Origin: Roseobacter litoralis Och 149
GTDB lineage: Bacteria; Pseudomonadota; Alphaproteobacteria; Rhodobacterales; Rhodobacteraceae
Reading direction: 5' to 3'
Length of the DNA stretch: 64,000 nucleotides
Assembly: GCF_000154785.2 (NCBI RefSeq)
Contig: NC_015730.1
Span: 3,038,001 to 3,102,000, forward strand
Shown here: in pieces, positions 26,149 through 35,017 of the stretch
Layout: the number at the start of each line of letters is the position of its first letter
How positions within the stretch are numbered: position 1 is the stretch's first letter
Notes under the pieces: model-generated
What the model was told of the DNA's origin: nothing
The model's database searches: none
The model's input: the letters and a program-made list of their open reading frames with translations, nothing else
Made by a program: the position numbers and the translations under genes

Positions 26149-26925
26149 ATGTTAATGTCACCGAGTAGACTTTTTGAACTGACAAGGAGCTTGTCTAACA
26201 CGCTCATTGATCTTGAGCAGGCTGGAATACGCGTTGAAATTGGCGATGACTTTGCCAAATACCGTGCGTATCGAAGCCAACAAGCCGATCGCAGCCCACT
26301 TTATCCGATGTTCGATGTAACCCGTTCCTATGTCGACCATACCAACGGGTTCTGGGTTTGCGGTTTCAACGCAGGTGGCGAGTTGGTACACACACAGGCC
26401 GTGCGCCTGCTTGATCTGTCGGGCATTTCTCTTTCAACCCACCTGGACAAGCACCGGCACAAGTATATCACACCCGATAGCACCCCCGATCCGGACCTAA
26501 CCTTTTACTCAGGCCCCGAAGCGCTACACACGATTACGGGCCAGGTTTGCTATCAAGGTGACTTTTGGCTGCGCGCCCGTGGCCTTGGAGGACCGCGGAG
26601 CCAGGGCACAACTTCACTGCTGTCGCGCGTCCTTCTTGAGGTCATGATAGCGGCTTGGAACCCGTCATTCGTTTTTGCTCTCGTGCCAAAACAACTGGCT
26701 GCAAAGGGAGCCCACCTACGTTACGGCTATAACCATTGTGATCCCGGTCGATGGCTCGGCCCGGACCAACAGGTCACCGAAGAAGACTACCTTATCTGGA
26801 TGGGCGCCAGTGACATGGCCAATATGGTCAGGCGCGCGCCACAAAATCTGCAACGCGCGACGGGCGCTTCAACGGTTGCTCTGGCTGACGAAAAGAGCAA
26901 TTCAGCCGCAAAAGCAAGTGTCTGA
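26149..26925 (+). CDS. Hypothetical protein, possible acyltransferase-like fold
   Basis: A 258-residue soluble protein I do not recognise. It is rich in aromatic residues and has a strand-turn-strand block, GFWVCGFNAGGELVHTQAVRLLDL (about 65-87; middle NAGGELVHTQ), that resembles the core of GNAT-like acyltransferases, but the motif evidence is weak. GAGGG lies eight bases before the ATG. It is followed by an MFS carrier 16 bp downstream and probably cotranscribed, and it is divergent from a cyclic-di-GMP enzyme. A biosynthetic enzyme paired with its exporter is one reading. Confidence 0.7.
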   Translation: MLMSPSRLFELTRSLSNTLIDLEQAGIRVEIGDDFAKYRAYRSQQADRSPLYPMFDVTRSYVDHTNGFWVCGFNAGGELVHTQAVRLLDLSGISLSTHLDKHRHKYITPDSTPDPDLTFYSGPEALHTITGQVCYQGDFWLRARGLGGPRSQGTTSLLSRVLLEVMIAAWNPSFVFALVPKQLAAKGAHLRYGYNHCDPGRWLGPDQQVTEEDYLIWMGASDMANMVRRAPQNLQRATGASTVALADEKSNSAAKASV

Positions 26926-26941
26926 CCAGCGAGATGAGTAA

Positions 26942-28150
26942 ATGACATCTCACACACCACAGATCGATAAAGCTGACGCAGTGGCTGTATCCCGGCGCGG
27001 ACTGATTATCGGACCGATCGCGGCAAACGTCGCTTTCGTCATGGAACTCACATTGGTTCCGCTGCTGTTGCCAGCGATCCAATTGCAACTCGGTTTATCG
27101 ATTGGTGATCTGGCGTGGATCTTCAATTCATATGGAATTGCAGTTGCAATTGGCGTTCTTTTGAGTGGGTGGTGCGGCGACGCCTTTGACACGAGGAAGG
27201 TCTTTGGTTACGGGGTCGCCCTCTTTGCAGCTGGCTCACTCTTGGTTGCCACCTCCAAAAGCTTCGAAATGCTCATTGCCGGACGCGCAATACAAGGCCT
27301 CGGCGCCGGTATCTTTTCACCACTGTTGCCCTTGCTCCTGACCCGCGCCTCACCCCTGAAACCAGGAAGGATGCTGATCGTGTGGGGCAGTATCGCGGGC
27401 TATGTTTCCGCCTTCGCACCACTTTTTTACGGCAGTTTCTTCAGCAAGTTCGGCTGGAACATCGGGTTCATCTTCATTGCACTATTGGCGATCGTTGCAT
27501 TGATATTACTCAACGGATTGCGCGACACCAATGAGCGCGCAGAAACCCCCGTCTTGCCCAAAGACTATTCTCAACTCTTTCGAGCTCGCCATCTCTGGGT
27601 TACTTTTATCTATGTGTTTTGCACCTATGGATCCATCACCTATTACCTGTTCCGGCTCCCGGTCTGGCTGTCGGACAATGAAGTCAGGACAGCCAGTGTA
27701 GGTTTTGCATTGACAGTTATGTGGCTGACGTTTTCCGCTTTGAGTACTTTGTTGCGAAACATGGTGGACGGCCCGCAAATCCGGACAATTATGTTTGCCT
27801 CGCCGCTCCTCATCGTCGTTGGGTTTTTTCTCTCATATGACAACGAAAATCTGTTTCTCATCGTATTGTCATGTGTGCTCGTCGGCGCCGGGTTGGCGTG
27901 CAGTAACGCGCCGTCTACGCAATTAATCCTGAGATTTGCACCAAAAGGGTTGAGCGCGGCCTCAACCAGTCTGGACATCACTTTCGCACGGCTCGGCGGA
28001 ATCGCGATGGTCGCACTGCTCGCCGAGGCGGGGTTTCCATATGCGTCCTCTGCTACGGCTGTGTCGTGTTTCGCCGCCGCCGCCTGCGCCCTTATGGCCA
28101 GTAAGGGGCTTGGCTTGTCAGCCAGTCATGTTCCCAACCCAACGCCCTGA
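26942..28150 (+). CDS. MFS transporter
   Basis: A 402-residue permease with about 12 hydrophobic segments. The A-like motif between helices 2 and 3 reads GWCGDAFDTRKVFGYG (about 77-92), and IAGRAIQGLGAGIFSPLLPL (about 114-133) resembles motif C-region sequences of drug:H+ antiporters. It would export or import a small molecule with the proton gradient. It forms a pair with the unknown gene upstream (16-bp gap). The substrate is unknown. Confidence 0.88.
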   Translation: MTSHTPQIDKADAVAVSRRGLIIGPIAANVAFVMELTLVPLLLPAIQLQLGLSIGDLAWIFNSYGIAVAIGVLLSGWCGDAFDTRKVFGYGVALFAAGSLLVATSKSFEMLIAGRAIQGLGAGIFSPLLPLLLTRASPLKPGRMLIVWGSIAGYVSAFAPLFYGSFFSKFGWNIGFIFIALLAIVALILLNGLRDTNERAETPVLPKDYSQLFRARHLWVTFIYVFCTYGSITYYLFRLPVWLSDNEVRTASVGFALTVMWLTFSALSTLLRNMVDGPQIRTIMFASPLLIVVGFFLSYDNENLFLIVLSCVLVGAGLACSNAPSTQLILRFAPKGLSAASTSLDITFARLGGIAMVALLAEAGFPYASSATAVSCFAAAACALMASKGLGLSASHVPNPTP

Positions 28151-28543
28151 TCCGAAGGTCGGCTTCTGCACGAATGACAAAATCATCCAATTATTTGATG
28201 CACGCCACAATTTGCCAAGAACCCGAACGCACAGCGCGCGCGAGAATTAATACTGTACCGTTCGGCCATACTGGGCCATTTGCGACAGAAATGTGCGACA
28301 AAAACCAGAGCGCATTTACTGCAAGCAACTTCAAAGAACAGCGCTTAACTTGCGCTGAAAATTACCAACATACGTCCGTCTGAACTTTTTTCCTGCCATT
28401 TGAGTCCTGCGTACCGCGTGTCGCGCAGGGTTCTGAATACCTTTCAGAGAAGTTCAATTTCTCCCCTGAAAATCTCATTCAGAAGTCAAAATACTATGCG
28501 CATCGCAGCCAACACCAAACAGGCGTCTCATCTAAAAGTAGCG
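28151..28543. other. Intergenic region without recognised features
   Basis: 393 bp between convergent genes (MFS carrier and soxG). A frame at 28400-28789 runs into soxG on the opposite strand and is taken as a shadow. No terminator with a clear T run was found. Confidence 0.5.
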
Positions 28544-29074
28544 TTACAAACCGACCGAAAGCTCTTTAAAACCTACCTCCAGCAATCCGTGGACATGGGG
28601 GAAATAAGACCGCCAGACTTCGAGGCGGAAGGCATCATCCGCGTCCCGGATCAACACGACTTGCGCATAGTCAAAGACCGTGCGCTTCGCACCTCCCACC
28701 GCCATACGCGCCAGATCGAGCGGACAAGCAATAGACAACAGTTCAATCGCGGCCGGACCCGTAATCTCTATTGCGATCTCACGATCTGAAATCACAGTCA
28801 AGCTAAGTGGCGTCTTTGCTCGGGCTGCATCAAAACCCGCAACAATGGCAGACTGATCTGCCTCTGCGGCATGCAACAGCCATTCATCTGGTCCGATACA
28901 ATAGGCGGCGCGATCGCCGTTTTGCGCCCCCTGCCCGATCTTACCTGGCAATTCCAGGCCAAAGGTTTTGCTGGCCATGGCCTGATCGGCAGGTGCAACG
29001 CGCAGGTTGAAACGCGCTACCGGCGGCAGAACCGCGATCGATACGGCGTCAAAAGAGCTTACGGGAGCATTCAT
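28544..29074 (-). CDS. soxG: Sarcosine oxidase gamma subunit
   Basis: A 176-residue subunit of heterotetrameric sarcosine oxidase, with a GcvT-like fold (IGPDEWLLHA, about 59-68). The ATG at 29074 has AGGAGG nine bases upstream; a TTG seven codons earlier is less likely. Gamma sits beside alpha in the complex and has no catalytic site of its own. Last gene of soxB-soxD-soxA-soxG. Confidence 0.9.
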   Translation of the reverse strand: MNAPVSSFDAVSIAVLPPVARFNLRVAPADQAMASKTFGLELPGKIGQGAQNGDRAAYCIGPDEWLLHAAEADQSAIVAGFDAARAKTPLSLTVISDREIAIEITGPAAIELLSIACPLDLARMAVGGAKRTVFDYAQVVLIRDADDAFRLEVWRSYFPHVHGLLEVGFKELSVGL

Positions 29075-29087
29075 CTTGTTGTCCTCC

Positions 29088-32000
29088 TCATTCAACCTTC
29101 AGGCGGTCGCCCGCGGGGTCATAAAAAACGGTTCCGGTGACTTTCGCAGGTACCGTCCCCCCCTCCTCAGTCGGGATATGCAGCGTCTCGTCCATGCGGT
29201 CAAACCCACCTTCAACGACAGCCATCGCAATCGAACGACCCAGCGTTTCAGACCAGTAGGACGAGGTCACATGACCGATCATTTTCATCGGCTTGGGCTG
29301 CTTGGGGTTCGCCACGATCTGCGCGCCTTCCACCAGCACGGTTTTGGAATCGTCCGTCAACAAGCCCACCAGCTGTTTGCGCCCTGGCGCCGCGATGTCA
29401 GGGCGATCCAGTGATCGCTTCCCGACGAAATCAGGCTTCATCTTGCCGATGGCCCATCCGATACCCGCATCCTGCGGTGTGACCGTGCCATCCGTATCCT
29501 GACCGACGATGATAAAGCCCTTTTCAGCGCGCAAAACGTGCATGGTTTCAGTGCCATAGGTGCAGATATCGAATTTCTGCCCCGCCTCATGCAGTTTTTC
29601 CCAAAGGGCACGACCATGACGCGCGGGCACGTTGATCTCGAAGCCCAGCTCTCCGGTAAAACTCACCCGGAACAGACGCGCGGGAAAGCCTGCGACCGTG
29701 CATTCCACGAGCGCCATATGCGGCATCGCATCGGCGGAGATATCCGCGCCTTCAACGAAGGGCTGCAACAGTTTGCGTGCGTTCGGACCGTTCAGGGCGA
29801 TGGTGGCCCATTCCTCCGTGGTGGAGGTCAGCCAGACCTTGAGGTCCGGCCATTCCGTCTGGAGGTAATCCTCCATCATATTCAACACGCTGGCGGCACC
29901 GCCCGTTGTGGTTGTCACATGGAACAGATCGTCCCGTATCCGCCCGATGACACCATCGTCGCGGATAAAGCCGTCTTCGCCCAGCAGCAGGCCATAGCGA
30001 CACCGCCCCACACCCAGTTTGGTCCAGGGGTTGGTGTACATCCGGTTCATGAATTCGACCGCATCCGGACCGGACACCTCGATTTTGCCCAAGGTGGAGG
30101 CGTCGAACATGCCGACACTTTCCCGGGTCGCCTTGCATTCGCGCAAGACAGCCTTGTGCATGTCTTCACCGTCTTGCGGGAAATACCACGCACGGCGCCA
30201 AAGCGCGACCGGCTCGAATGCTGCACCGTTTTCTTCGGCCCAGCTGTCGATAGGTGTCTTGCGTGTCACTTCAAAATGCTTGCCTTTATGATAGCCCGCA
30301 AATGCGCCAAATGTCGTTGGGGTGTAGGGCGGGCGGAAGGTCGTCAGACCGACTTGCGGGGCCTCTTTGCCCAAGGCATCGGACGCAATCGTCAGACCGT
30401 TCATATTCGACAGTTTGCCCTGATCCGTCGCCATCCCATTTGTCGTGTAGCGTTTGACGTGTTCGATGGATTTCATGCCCTCGCGCACCGCCAGACGGAT
30501 GTCCTTGGCGGTCACATCGTTCTGGAAATCGACAAAGGCTTTGGCTTTGCCCGCGCTGCGATCACTCGGCAGTTCTTTTTGCGTGATACCGGTGCCGGTG
30601 CGGTCATCGGTCACTTGATACGTCACCGTATCCGCCGTCTGCCCCAGCGCCTGCACCGCCTCAACGCCCGCCTTCGCGCCATCCTCAAGCGCAGCGGCGA
30701 TGCCCCAAAGGCCGCGCCCGGCACCGGCAATGTGGACGTCTTCGGTTTTGTTGCCGGGCAGATAGGCTTTGGCGTCGGCGTCCCAATCCAATGACCCTTT
30801 GGTGTGCGAGAACAGATGCAGCGACGGTGTCCACCCACCACAGACCAGCACCGCGTCACAGGACAGCATCCGCGCATAGCTCACGCGGCCCTCCTTGATC
30901 GGGTTCACCCGCAGCCCCTTGACCCGCAAACGACCTTTTGTGCCGGTCGCGGTATGTCCAACCAGTGTTTCGATCCCGCGCTTCATCGCCTGCTGCACAA
31001 GCGACGGCGCAACCTCAGGTCGGGTGTCGACAATCGCGACGACTTCCGCGCCCGCATCCGCCATGTCAAAGGCGCTGTACCAAGCGCTGTCATGGCTGGT
31101 GAGCACCACGGGCCGTCTGCCAACCAGAACGCCAAAACGGTTCAAAAAGGTCTGCGCCGCGCCCGCCATCATCACGCCGGGGCAGTCGTTTCCGTCAAAA
31201 ACCATGGGCCGCTCGATCGCGCCCTGTGCCAATACGACCTCGTGCGCACGCACCCGCCACATGCGTTCACGTGGCGCGCCATCAGGAATATCGGCCATGT
31301 GATCGGTCAGTTTCTGCACCATGCCGATCATGTTCTGGTGATAATACCCCATGGCCGTGGTGCGCGTCATCAGGCGCACGTTGGGTAACTGATCGAGTTC
31401 GTTCGTGGCGGCGGCGAGCCAGTCCCACGCGCTTTGCCCCTCAATCGACACCGCAGGTTCAGACAATAATGTGCCGCCCATTTCGGTATTTTCATCGACC
31501 AGAACAACCTTGGAACCAGCCCGCCCCGCCGTCAGCGCTGCTGCAATCCCCGACGGGCCCGCGCCCACGATCAGGACATCGCAATGCAGATAGCGACTGG
31601 CATAATGGTCGGGGTCGACCTCGGTCGGGGCCTTGCCTAAACCTGCAGCCTTGCGGATCAGTGGCTCATAGACGCTGTCCCAGAAACTGCGAGGCCACAT
31701 GAAGGTTTTGTAGTAAAACCCGGCGGAAAACAGCATGTAAAGCCGGTCATTGATCGCACCAAGGTCAAACTGCAAGGTCGGCCATTTGTTCTGGCTTTCT
31801 GTGTCGAGACCTTCGTAAATTTCCTGGATGGTGGCACGGGTATTTGGCTCAAACCGCCCCTTTCCACGTGTCGTCCCGATCAGCGCGTTCGGCTCTTCGG
31901 AGCCTGCGGTCACCACGCCGCGCGGGCGGTGGTATTTGAAACTGCGCCCCATCAGGTGAACGCCATTCGCCAGCAGCGCCGATGCGACGGTGTCACCCTC

Positions 32001-32090
32001 AAACCCTTTGTAAATTTCGCCGTCGAATGTGAATTTTACCGGCTTGTCCGCGTTGACACGCCCGCGGCCTTCTACTCGAAATTCATTCAT
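29088..32090 (-). CDS. soxA: Sarcosine oxidase alpha subunit
   Basis: A 1000-residue protein with three parts: an N-terminal 2Fe-2S-ferredoxin-like fold domain (about 10-100), an NAD-binding Rossmann region with VGAGPSGIAAALTAGRAG (about 176-193), and a C-terminal GcvT-like folate-binding domain (about 610-1000). Alpha binds NAD+ and tetrahydrofolate and turns the methyl group released from sarcosine into 5,10-methylene-THF. Its stop precedes the soxG start by 13 bp and its start overlaps soxD by 4 bp. Full-length and apparently intact. Confidence 0.95.
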   Translation of the reverse strand: MNEFRVEGRGRVNADKPVKFTFDGEIYKGFEGDTVASALLANGVHLMGRSFKYHRPRGVVTAGSEEPNALIGTTRGKGRFEPNTRATIQEIYEGLDTESQNKWPTLQFDLGAINDRLYMLFSAGFYYKTFMWPRSFWDSVYEPLIRKAAGLGKAPTEVDPDHYASRYLHCDVLIVGAGPSGIAAALTAGRAGSKVVLVDENTEMGGTLLSEPAVSIEGQSAWDWLAAATNELDQLPNVRLMTRTTAMGYYHQNMIGMVQKLTDHMADIPDGAPRERMWRVRAHEVVLAQGAIERPMVFDGNDCPGVMMAGAAQTFLNRFGVLVGRRPVVLTSHDSAWYSAFDMADAGAEVVAIVDTRPEVAPSLVQQAMKRGIETLVGHTATGTKGRLRVKGLRVNPIKEGRVSYARMLSCDAVLVCGGWTPSLHLFSHTKGSLDWDADAKAYLPGNKTEDVHIAGAGRGLWGIAAALEDGAKAGVEAVQALGQTADTVTYQVTDDRTGTGITQKELPSDRSAGKAKAFVDFQNDVTAKDIRLAVREGMKSIEHVKRYTTNGMATDQGKLSNMNGLTIASDALGKEAPQVGLTTFRPPYTPTTFGAFAGYHKGKHFEVTRKTPIDSWAEENGAAFEPVALWRRAWYFPQDGEDMHKAVLRECKATRESVGMFDASTLGKIEVSGPDAVEFMNRMYTNPWTKLGVGRCRYGLLLGEDGFIRDDGVIGRIRDDLFHVTTTTGGAASVLNMMEDYLQTEWPDLKVWLTSTTEEWATIALNGPNARKLLQPFVEGADISADAMPHMALVECTVAGFPARLFRVSFTGELGFEINVPARHGRALWEKLHEAGQKFDICTYGTETMHVLRAEKGFIIVGQDTDGTVTPQDAGIGWAIGKMKPDFVGKRSLDRPDIAAPGRKQLVGLLTDDSKTVLVEGAQIVANPKQPKPMKMIGHVTSSYWSETLGRSIAMAVVEGGFDRMDETLHIPTEEGGTVPAKVTGTVFYDPAGDRLKVE

Positions 32091-32386
32091 TTCACGGCCT
32101 CCTCAGCTGTCATATCAGGGCGGGGCTGCCCGGCCTTATACGTTGTGACAAAGCGGTCACTGACCGTGTCGCGCAGGGCATTGAAAAAGCGCCCGCAGCC
32201 GTTGATGTGACGCCAGCGTTCGGCGTGCACGCCTTTCACGTTGGTGCGGATGAACAGGAAATCGCGCCATTCCTCATCCGTCAGCTTTGATGGATCGGTG
32301 GGGCGGTCGATATGTGCCTCGCCCGCATAAGCGAATTCCAATTCGGGCAGCGTTTCATCGCAATAGGGGCAATGTATCAATAGCAT
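32087..32386 (-). CDS. soxD: Sarcosine oxidase delta subunit
   Basis: A 99-residue zinc-binding subunit. The ligands seen are Cys6 and Cys9 (HCPYCDE), His60 and Cys64 (HINGCGRFF), matching the Cys-Cys-His-Cys site of known SoxD proteins. It overlaps soxA by 4 bp and lies 11 bp after soxB. Confidence 0.94.
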   Translation of the reverse strand: MLLIHCPYCDETLPELEFAYAGEAHIDRPTDPSKLTDEEWRDFLFIRTNVKGVHAERWRHINGCGRFFNALRDTVSDRFVTTYKAGQPRPDMTAEEAVK

Positions 32387-32397
32387 CAGATCTCTCC

Positions 32398-33651
32398 TTA
32401 ATGCGCGACGGCGGCGGCGGCGGCTTCGTCAATGAGCCGACCCGTCGTGAAACGCTCTAGCGTGAAGGGCGCGTTGATCGGGTGCGGCTCGTCCTTTGCG
32501 ACGGTCCATGCCAGCGTGTGCGCAGCCCCCGGCGTGGCCTTGAATCCACCCGTGCCCCAGCCGCAGTTCACATAGAGCCCCTTAACCGGCGTTTTGCCCA
32601 GAATGGCAGAGCGGTCCGGAGTCACATCGACGATACCCCCCCATTTGCGTAGCATCCGCATGCGGTTGAAGATCGGGAAAATCTCACAGATCGCCGCGAC
32701 GGTGTGTTCGATCAAAGGCAAGCCACCGCGCTGCGAATAGCTGGTGTATTGATCGGTTCCGGACCCGATCACCAACTCACCCTTGTCGGACTGGCTGATG
32801 TAGGCGTGCACGGTGTTGGACATCACAACGCAAGGGAACACGGGCTTGATCGGTTCTGAGACAAGCGCTTGCAGCGGATAGCTTTCCAAGGGCATACGCA
32901 CGCCGGCTGTGTCCATAACCACACTGGTGTGACCGGCCGCGGAGACGGCGACCTTTTTGGCCTTGATGAACCCTTTGCCGGTTTCCACGCCCTCGACCGA
33001 GCCATCCGCCCCGCGCCGGATCGACAGCACCGGGCAGTTCTGGATGATATCCACGCCGCGCTTTGCCGCTTGCCGCGCATAGCCCCAAGCCACCGCGTCG
33101 TGCCGTGCGGTCCCGGCGCGTTGCTGCAAGGCTGCGCCCATAACGGGATAGCGCGCATCAGGCGAGATGTTGAGCGGCGGGCAGAAATCCTGCGCCTCTT
33201 TCGGGTTGAGCCAGCGGTTGTCCACACCGTTCAGGCGGTTGGCGTGAATATGCCGCTGGAAGCTTTGGACGTCGTGCACATTGTGCGCGAGCATCATCAC
33301 GCCGCGCTTTGAATACATCACGTTGTAGTTCAGCTCAGTGCTCAGGTTGTCCCACAGATCAAGGGCATGATCGAACAGCCGCGCGCTTTCGTCATAGAGA
33401 TAGTTCGACCGGATAATCGTCGTGTTCCGCCCGGTATTGCCACCACCCAGCCAGCCTTTTTCGATAACGGCGACATTCGTGATGCCGTGTTCCTTAGCGA
33501 GGTAATAGGCCGCGCCCAATCCGTGGCCGCCCGCACCGACGATGATCACATCGTATTCATCTTTGGGCGGCGAGTCGGGCCATTGTTCGGGCCAGTTCTT
33601 ATGGCCGGACAGAGCATTCTTAAGGAGCGATATACCGGAGAAATGAGTCAT
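32398..33651 (-). CDS. soxB: Sarcosine oxidase beta subunit
   Basis: A 417-residue FAD/FMN flavoprotein that oxidises sarcosine to glycine, with H2O2 as co-product. The dinucleotide motif IIVGAGGHGLGAAYYLA is at about residues 35-51. It is the first gene of the operon and lies divergent from a GlxA-type activator across 104 bp. The operon lacks glyA and purU, which accompany it in many bacteria. Confidence 0.95.
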   Translation of the reverse strand: MTHFSGISLLKNALSGHKNWPEQWPDSPPKDEYDVIIVGAGGHGLGAAYYLAKEHGITNVAVIEKGWLGGGNTGRNTTIIRSNYLYDESARLFDHALDLWDNLSTELNYNVMYSKRGVMMLAHNVHDVQSFQRHIHANRLNGVDNRWLNPKEAQDFCPPLNISPDARYPVMGAALQQRAGTARHDAVAWGYARQAAKRGVDIIQNCPVLSIRRGADGSVEGVETGKGFIKAKKVAVSAAGHTSVVMDTAGVRMPLESYPLQALVSEPIKPVFPCVVMSNTVHAYISQSDKGELVIGSGTDQYTSYSQRGGLPLIEHTVAAICEIFPIFNRMRMLRKWGGIVDVTPDRSAILGKTPVKGLYVNCGWGTGGFKATPGAAHTLAWTVAKDEPHPINAPFTLERFTTGRLIDEAAAAAVAH

Positions 33652-33666
33652 GATGCGGCCTTCCCG

Positions 33667-33717
33667 AACGGTTAAAATGCAGAGCTATCGCTCGTTAACA
33701 TATTACCACAAACCGTT
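33667..33717. promoter_or_regulatory. Separated inverted repeat in the soxB / regulator gap
   Basis: AACGGTT (33667-33673) and AACCGTT (33711-33717) are reverse complements separated by 37 bp in the 104-bp divergent gap. AraC-type proteins often use such spaced half-sites. TATAAT at 33722-33727 is a possible -10 element for the regulator gene; no good -35 is seen. Confidence 0.3.
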
Positions 33718-33755
33718 GCTGTATAATTACGCCAGATGCGCGTTATTATATCGTC

Positions 33756-34760
33756 ATGAAACACCCCGAATCTGCCACCCCTTCAGACCGCACACGCCTG
33801 CGCATTGGATTCATCCTGACGCGGCAATTTACGATCTGCGCTTTCGCCAATTTTGTTGATGTGTTGCGCCTTGCTTCCGACGAAGGTGACCGCTCTCGCG
33901 CCATTCTCTGCAACTGGCGTGTGCTCTCAGCGGACATGACCCCGGTCACCTCCTCGAGTGGCGTGACGGTGCAGCCCGAAGAGCGTCTTGGCGACCCCGG
34001 ACGCTTTGACTATATCGTGGTCATTGGCGGCCTGATGGGCGAGTTGGAGCAGCTCGAACCCGAATACACTGCTTTCCTGCGCCGGGCTGCGGTGGCGCGC
34101 GTGCCCTTGATTGGTGTTTGCACCGGCTCTTTCGTTCTTCACGGCGCCGGGCTCATGGATGGATATCGCTGCTGCGTCAGCTGGTTCCACCACAACGATT
34201 TTCTTGAGCAATTTGATGGGCTTGAGCCGGTGTCCGATCAGATTTTTGTGGTCGACCGGGACCGGCTGACATGTTCTGGCGGCACAAGTTCCGCGCATCT
34301 CGCGGCTTTTCTCGTGGATCGCCACATCAGCAAGGCCGCCGCGCGCAAAAGCCTGTCGATCATGATGATCGACGAGGCGATGGAAGCAGACCGCCCGCAA
34401 CCGGGGTTGCCGCTGGACCTGACAACCAGCGACCCCATCGTGCGCCGTACCTTGCTGTTGCTGCAACAAGCACTGGACGCGCCGCCGACACTTTCGACCT
34501 TGGCCGCGCGCCTGAAAGTCAGCCCCAGAACACTGGAGCGCCGCTTCGACGCCGCGCTGGACATGACGCCTTTCGAGGCGGGCAAGAGAATCCGTCTGGC
34601 GCAGGCGGAACGGCTTTTGCAACAGACACAACGGTCTGTCACGCAGATTGCGCAGGACACGGGTTTCTCGGATGTGTCTCATTTCATTCGTGTTTTTAAG
34701 GCCACCTATAACACCACCCCCGAAAGCTGGCGGCTCATCCGAGCGTCAACAGCGTCATGA
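33756..34760 (+). CDS. GlxA-family transcriptional regulator (DJ-1/PfpI + AraC)
   Basis: A 334-residue regulator: an N-terminal GATase1/DJ-1-like domain (about 15-200, including IGVCTGSFVLHGAGL with the nucleophile-elbow Cys) and a C-terminal AraC helix-turn-helix pair (about 235-330, SPRTLERRFDAAL and AQDTGFSDVSHFIRVFK). Relatives GbdR, SouR and CdhR control glycine betaine, sarcosine and carnitine use in Pseudomonas. Being divergent from soxBDAG, it most likely activates that operon in response to sarcosine or a relative. No clear Shine-Dalgarno is visible before the ATG. Confidence 0.88.
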   Translation: MKHPESATPSDRTRLRIGFILTRQFTICAFANFVDVLRLASDEGDRSRAILCNWRVLSADMTPVTSSSGVTVQPEERLGDPGRFDYIVVIGGLMGELEQLEPEYTAFLRRAAVARVPLIGVCTGSFVLHGAGLMDGYRCCVSWFHHNDFLEQFDGLEPVSDQIFVVDRDRLTCSGGTSSAHLAAFLVDRHISKAAARKSLSIMMIDEAMEADRPQPGLPLDLTTSDPIVRRTLLLLQQALDAPPTLSTLAARLKVSPRTLERRFDAALDMTPFEAGKRIRLAQAERLLQQTQRSVTQIAQDTGFSDVSHFIRVFKATYNTTPESWRLIRASTAS

Positions 34761-35017
34761 CGGCTTGGGGCAAATCAACAGTTTCAAGCGGGCCTGACGT
34801 GGGTGCGACTGGCACGTTCCGACCAATTTCCGCGCGGGTTTTGCGACGACGCGTAAACGTTCAGATGCTTTGAAACCGCATCGTCAAGACAGGGCCGGAT
34901 ATCATGCAATTTGTGATGGCCATTTTACCCAACTCCAACGGAGTCTTAACCGATGGGTGCTACACTGATCGCCTGAAGTGCCGGAGATTGCCCGGTCAGA
35001 ATAGGATGGTCGGGACC

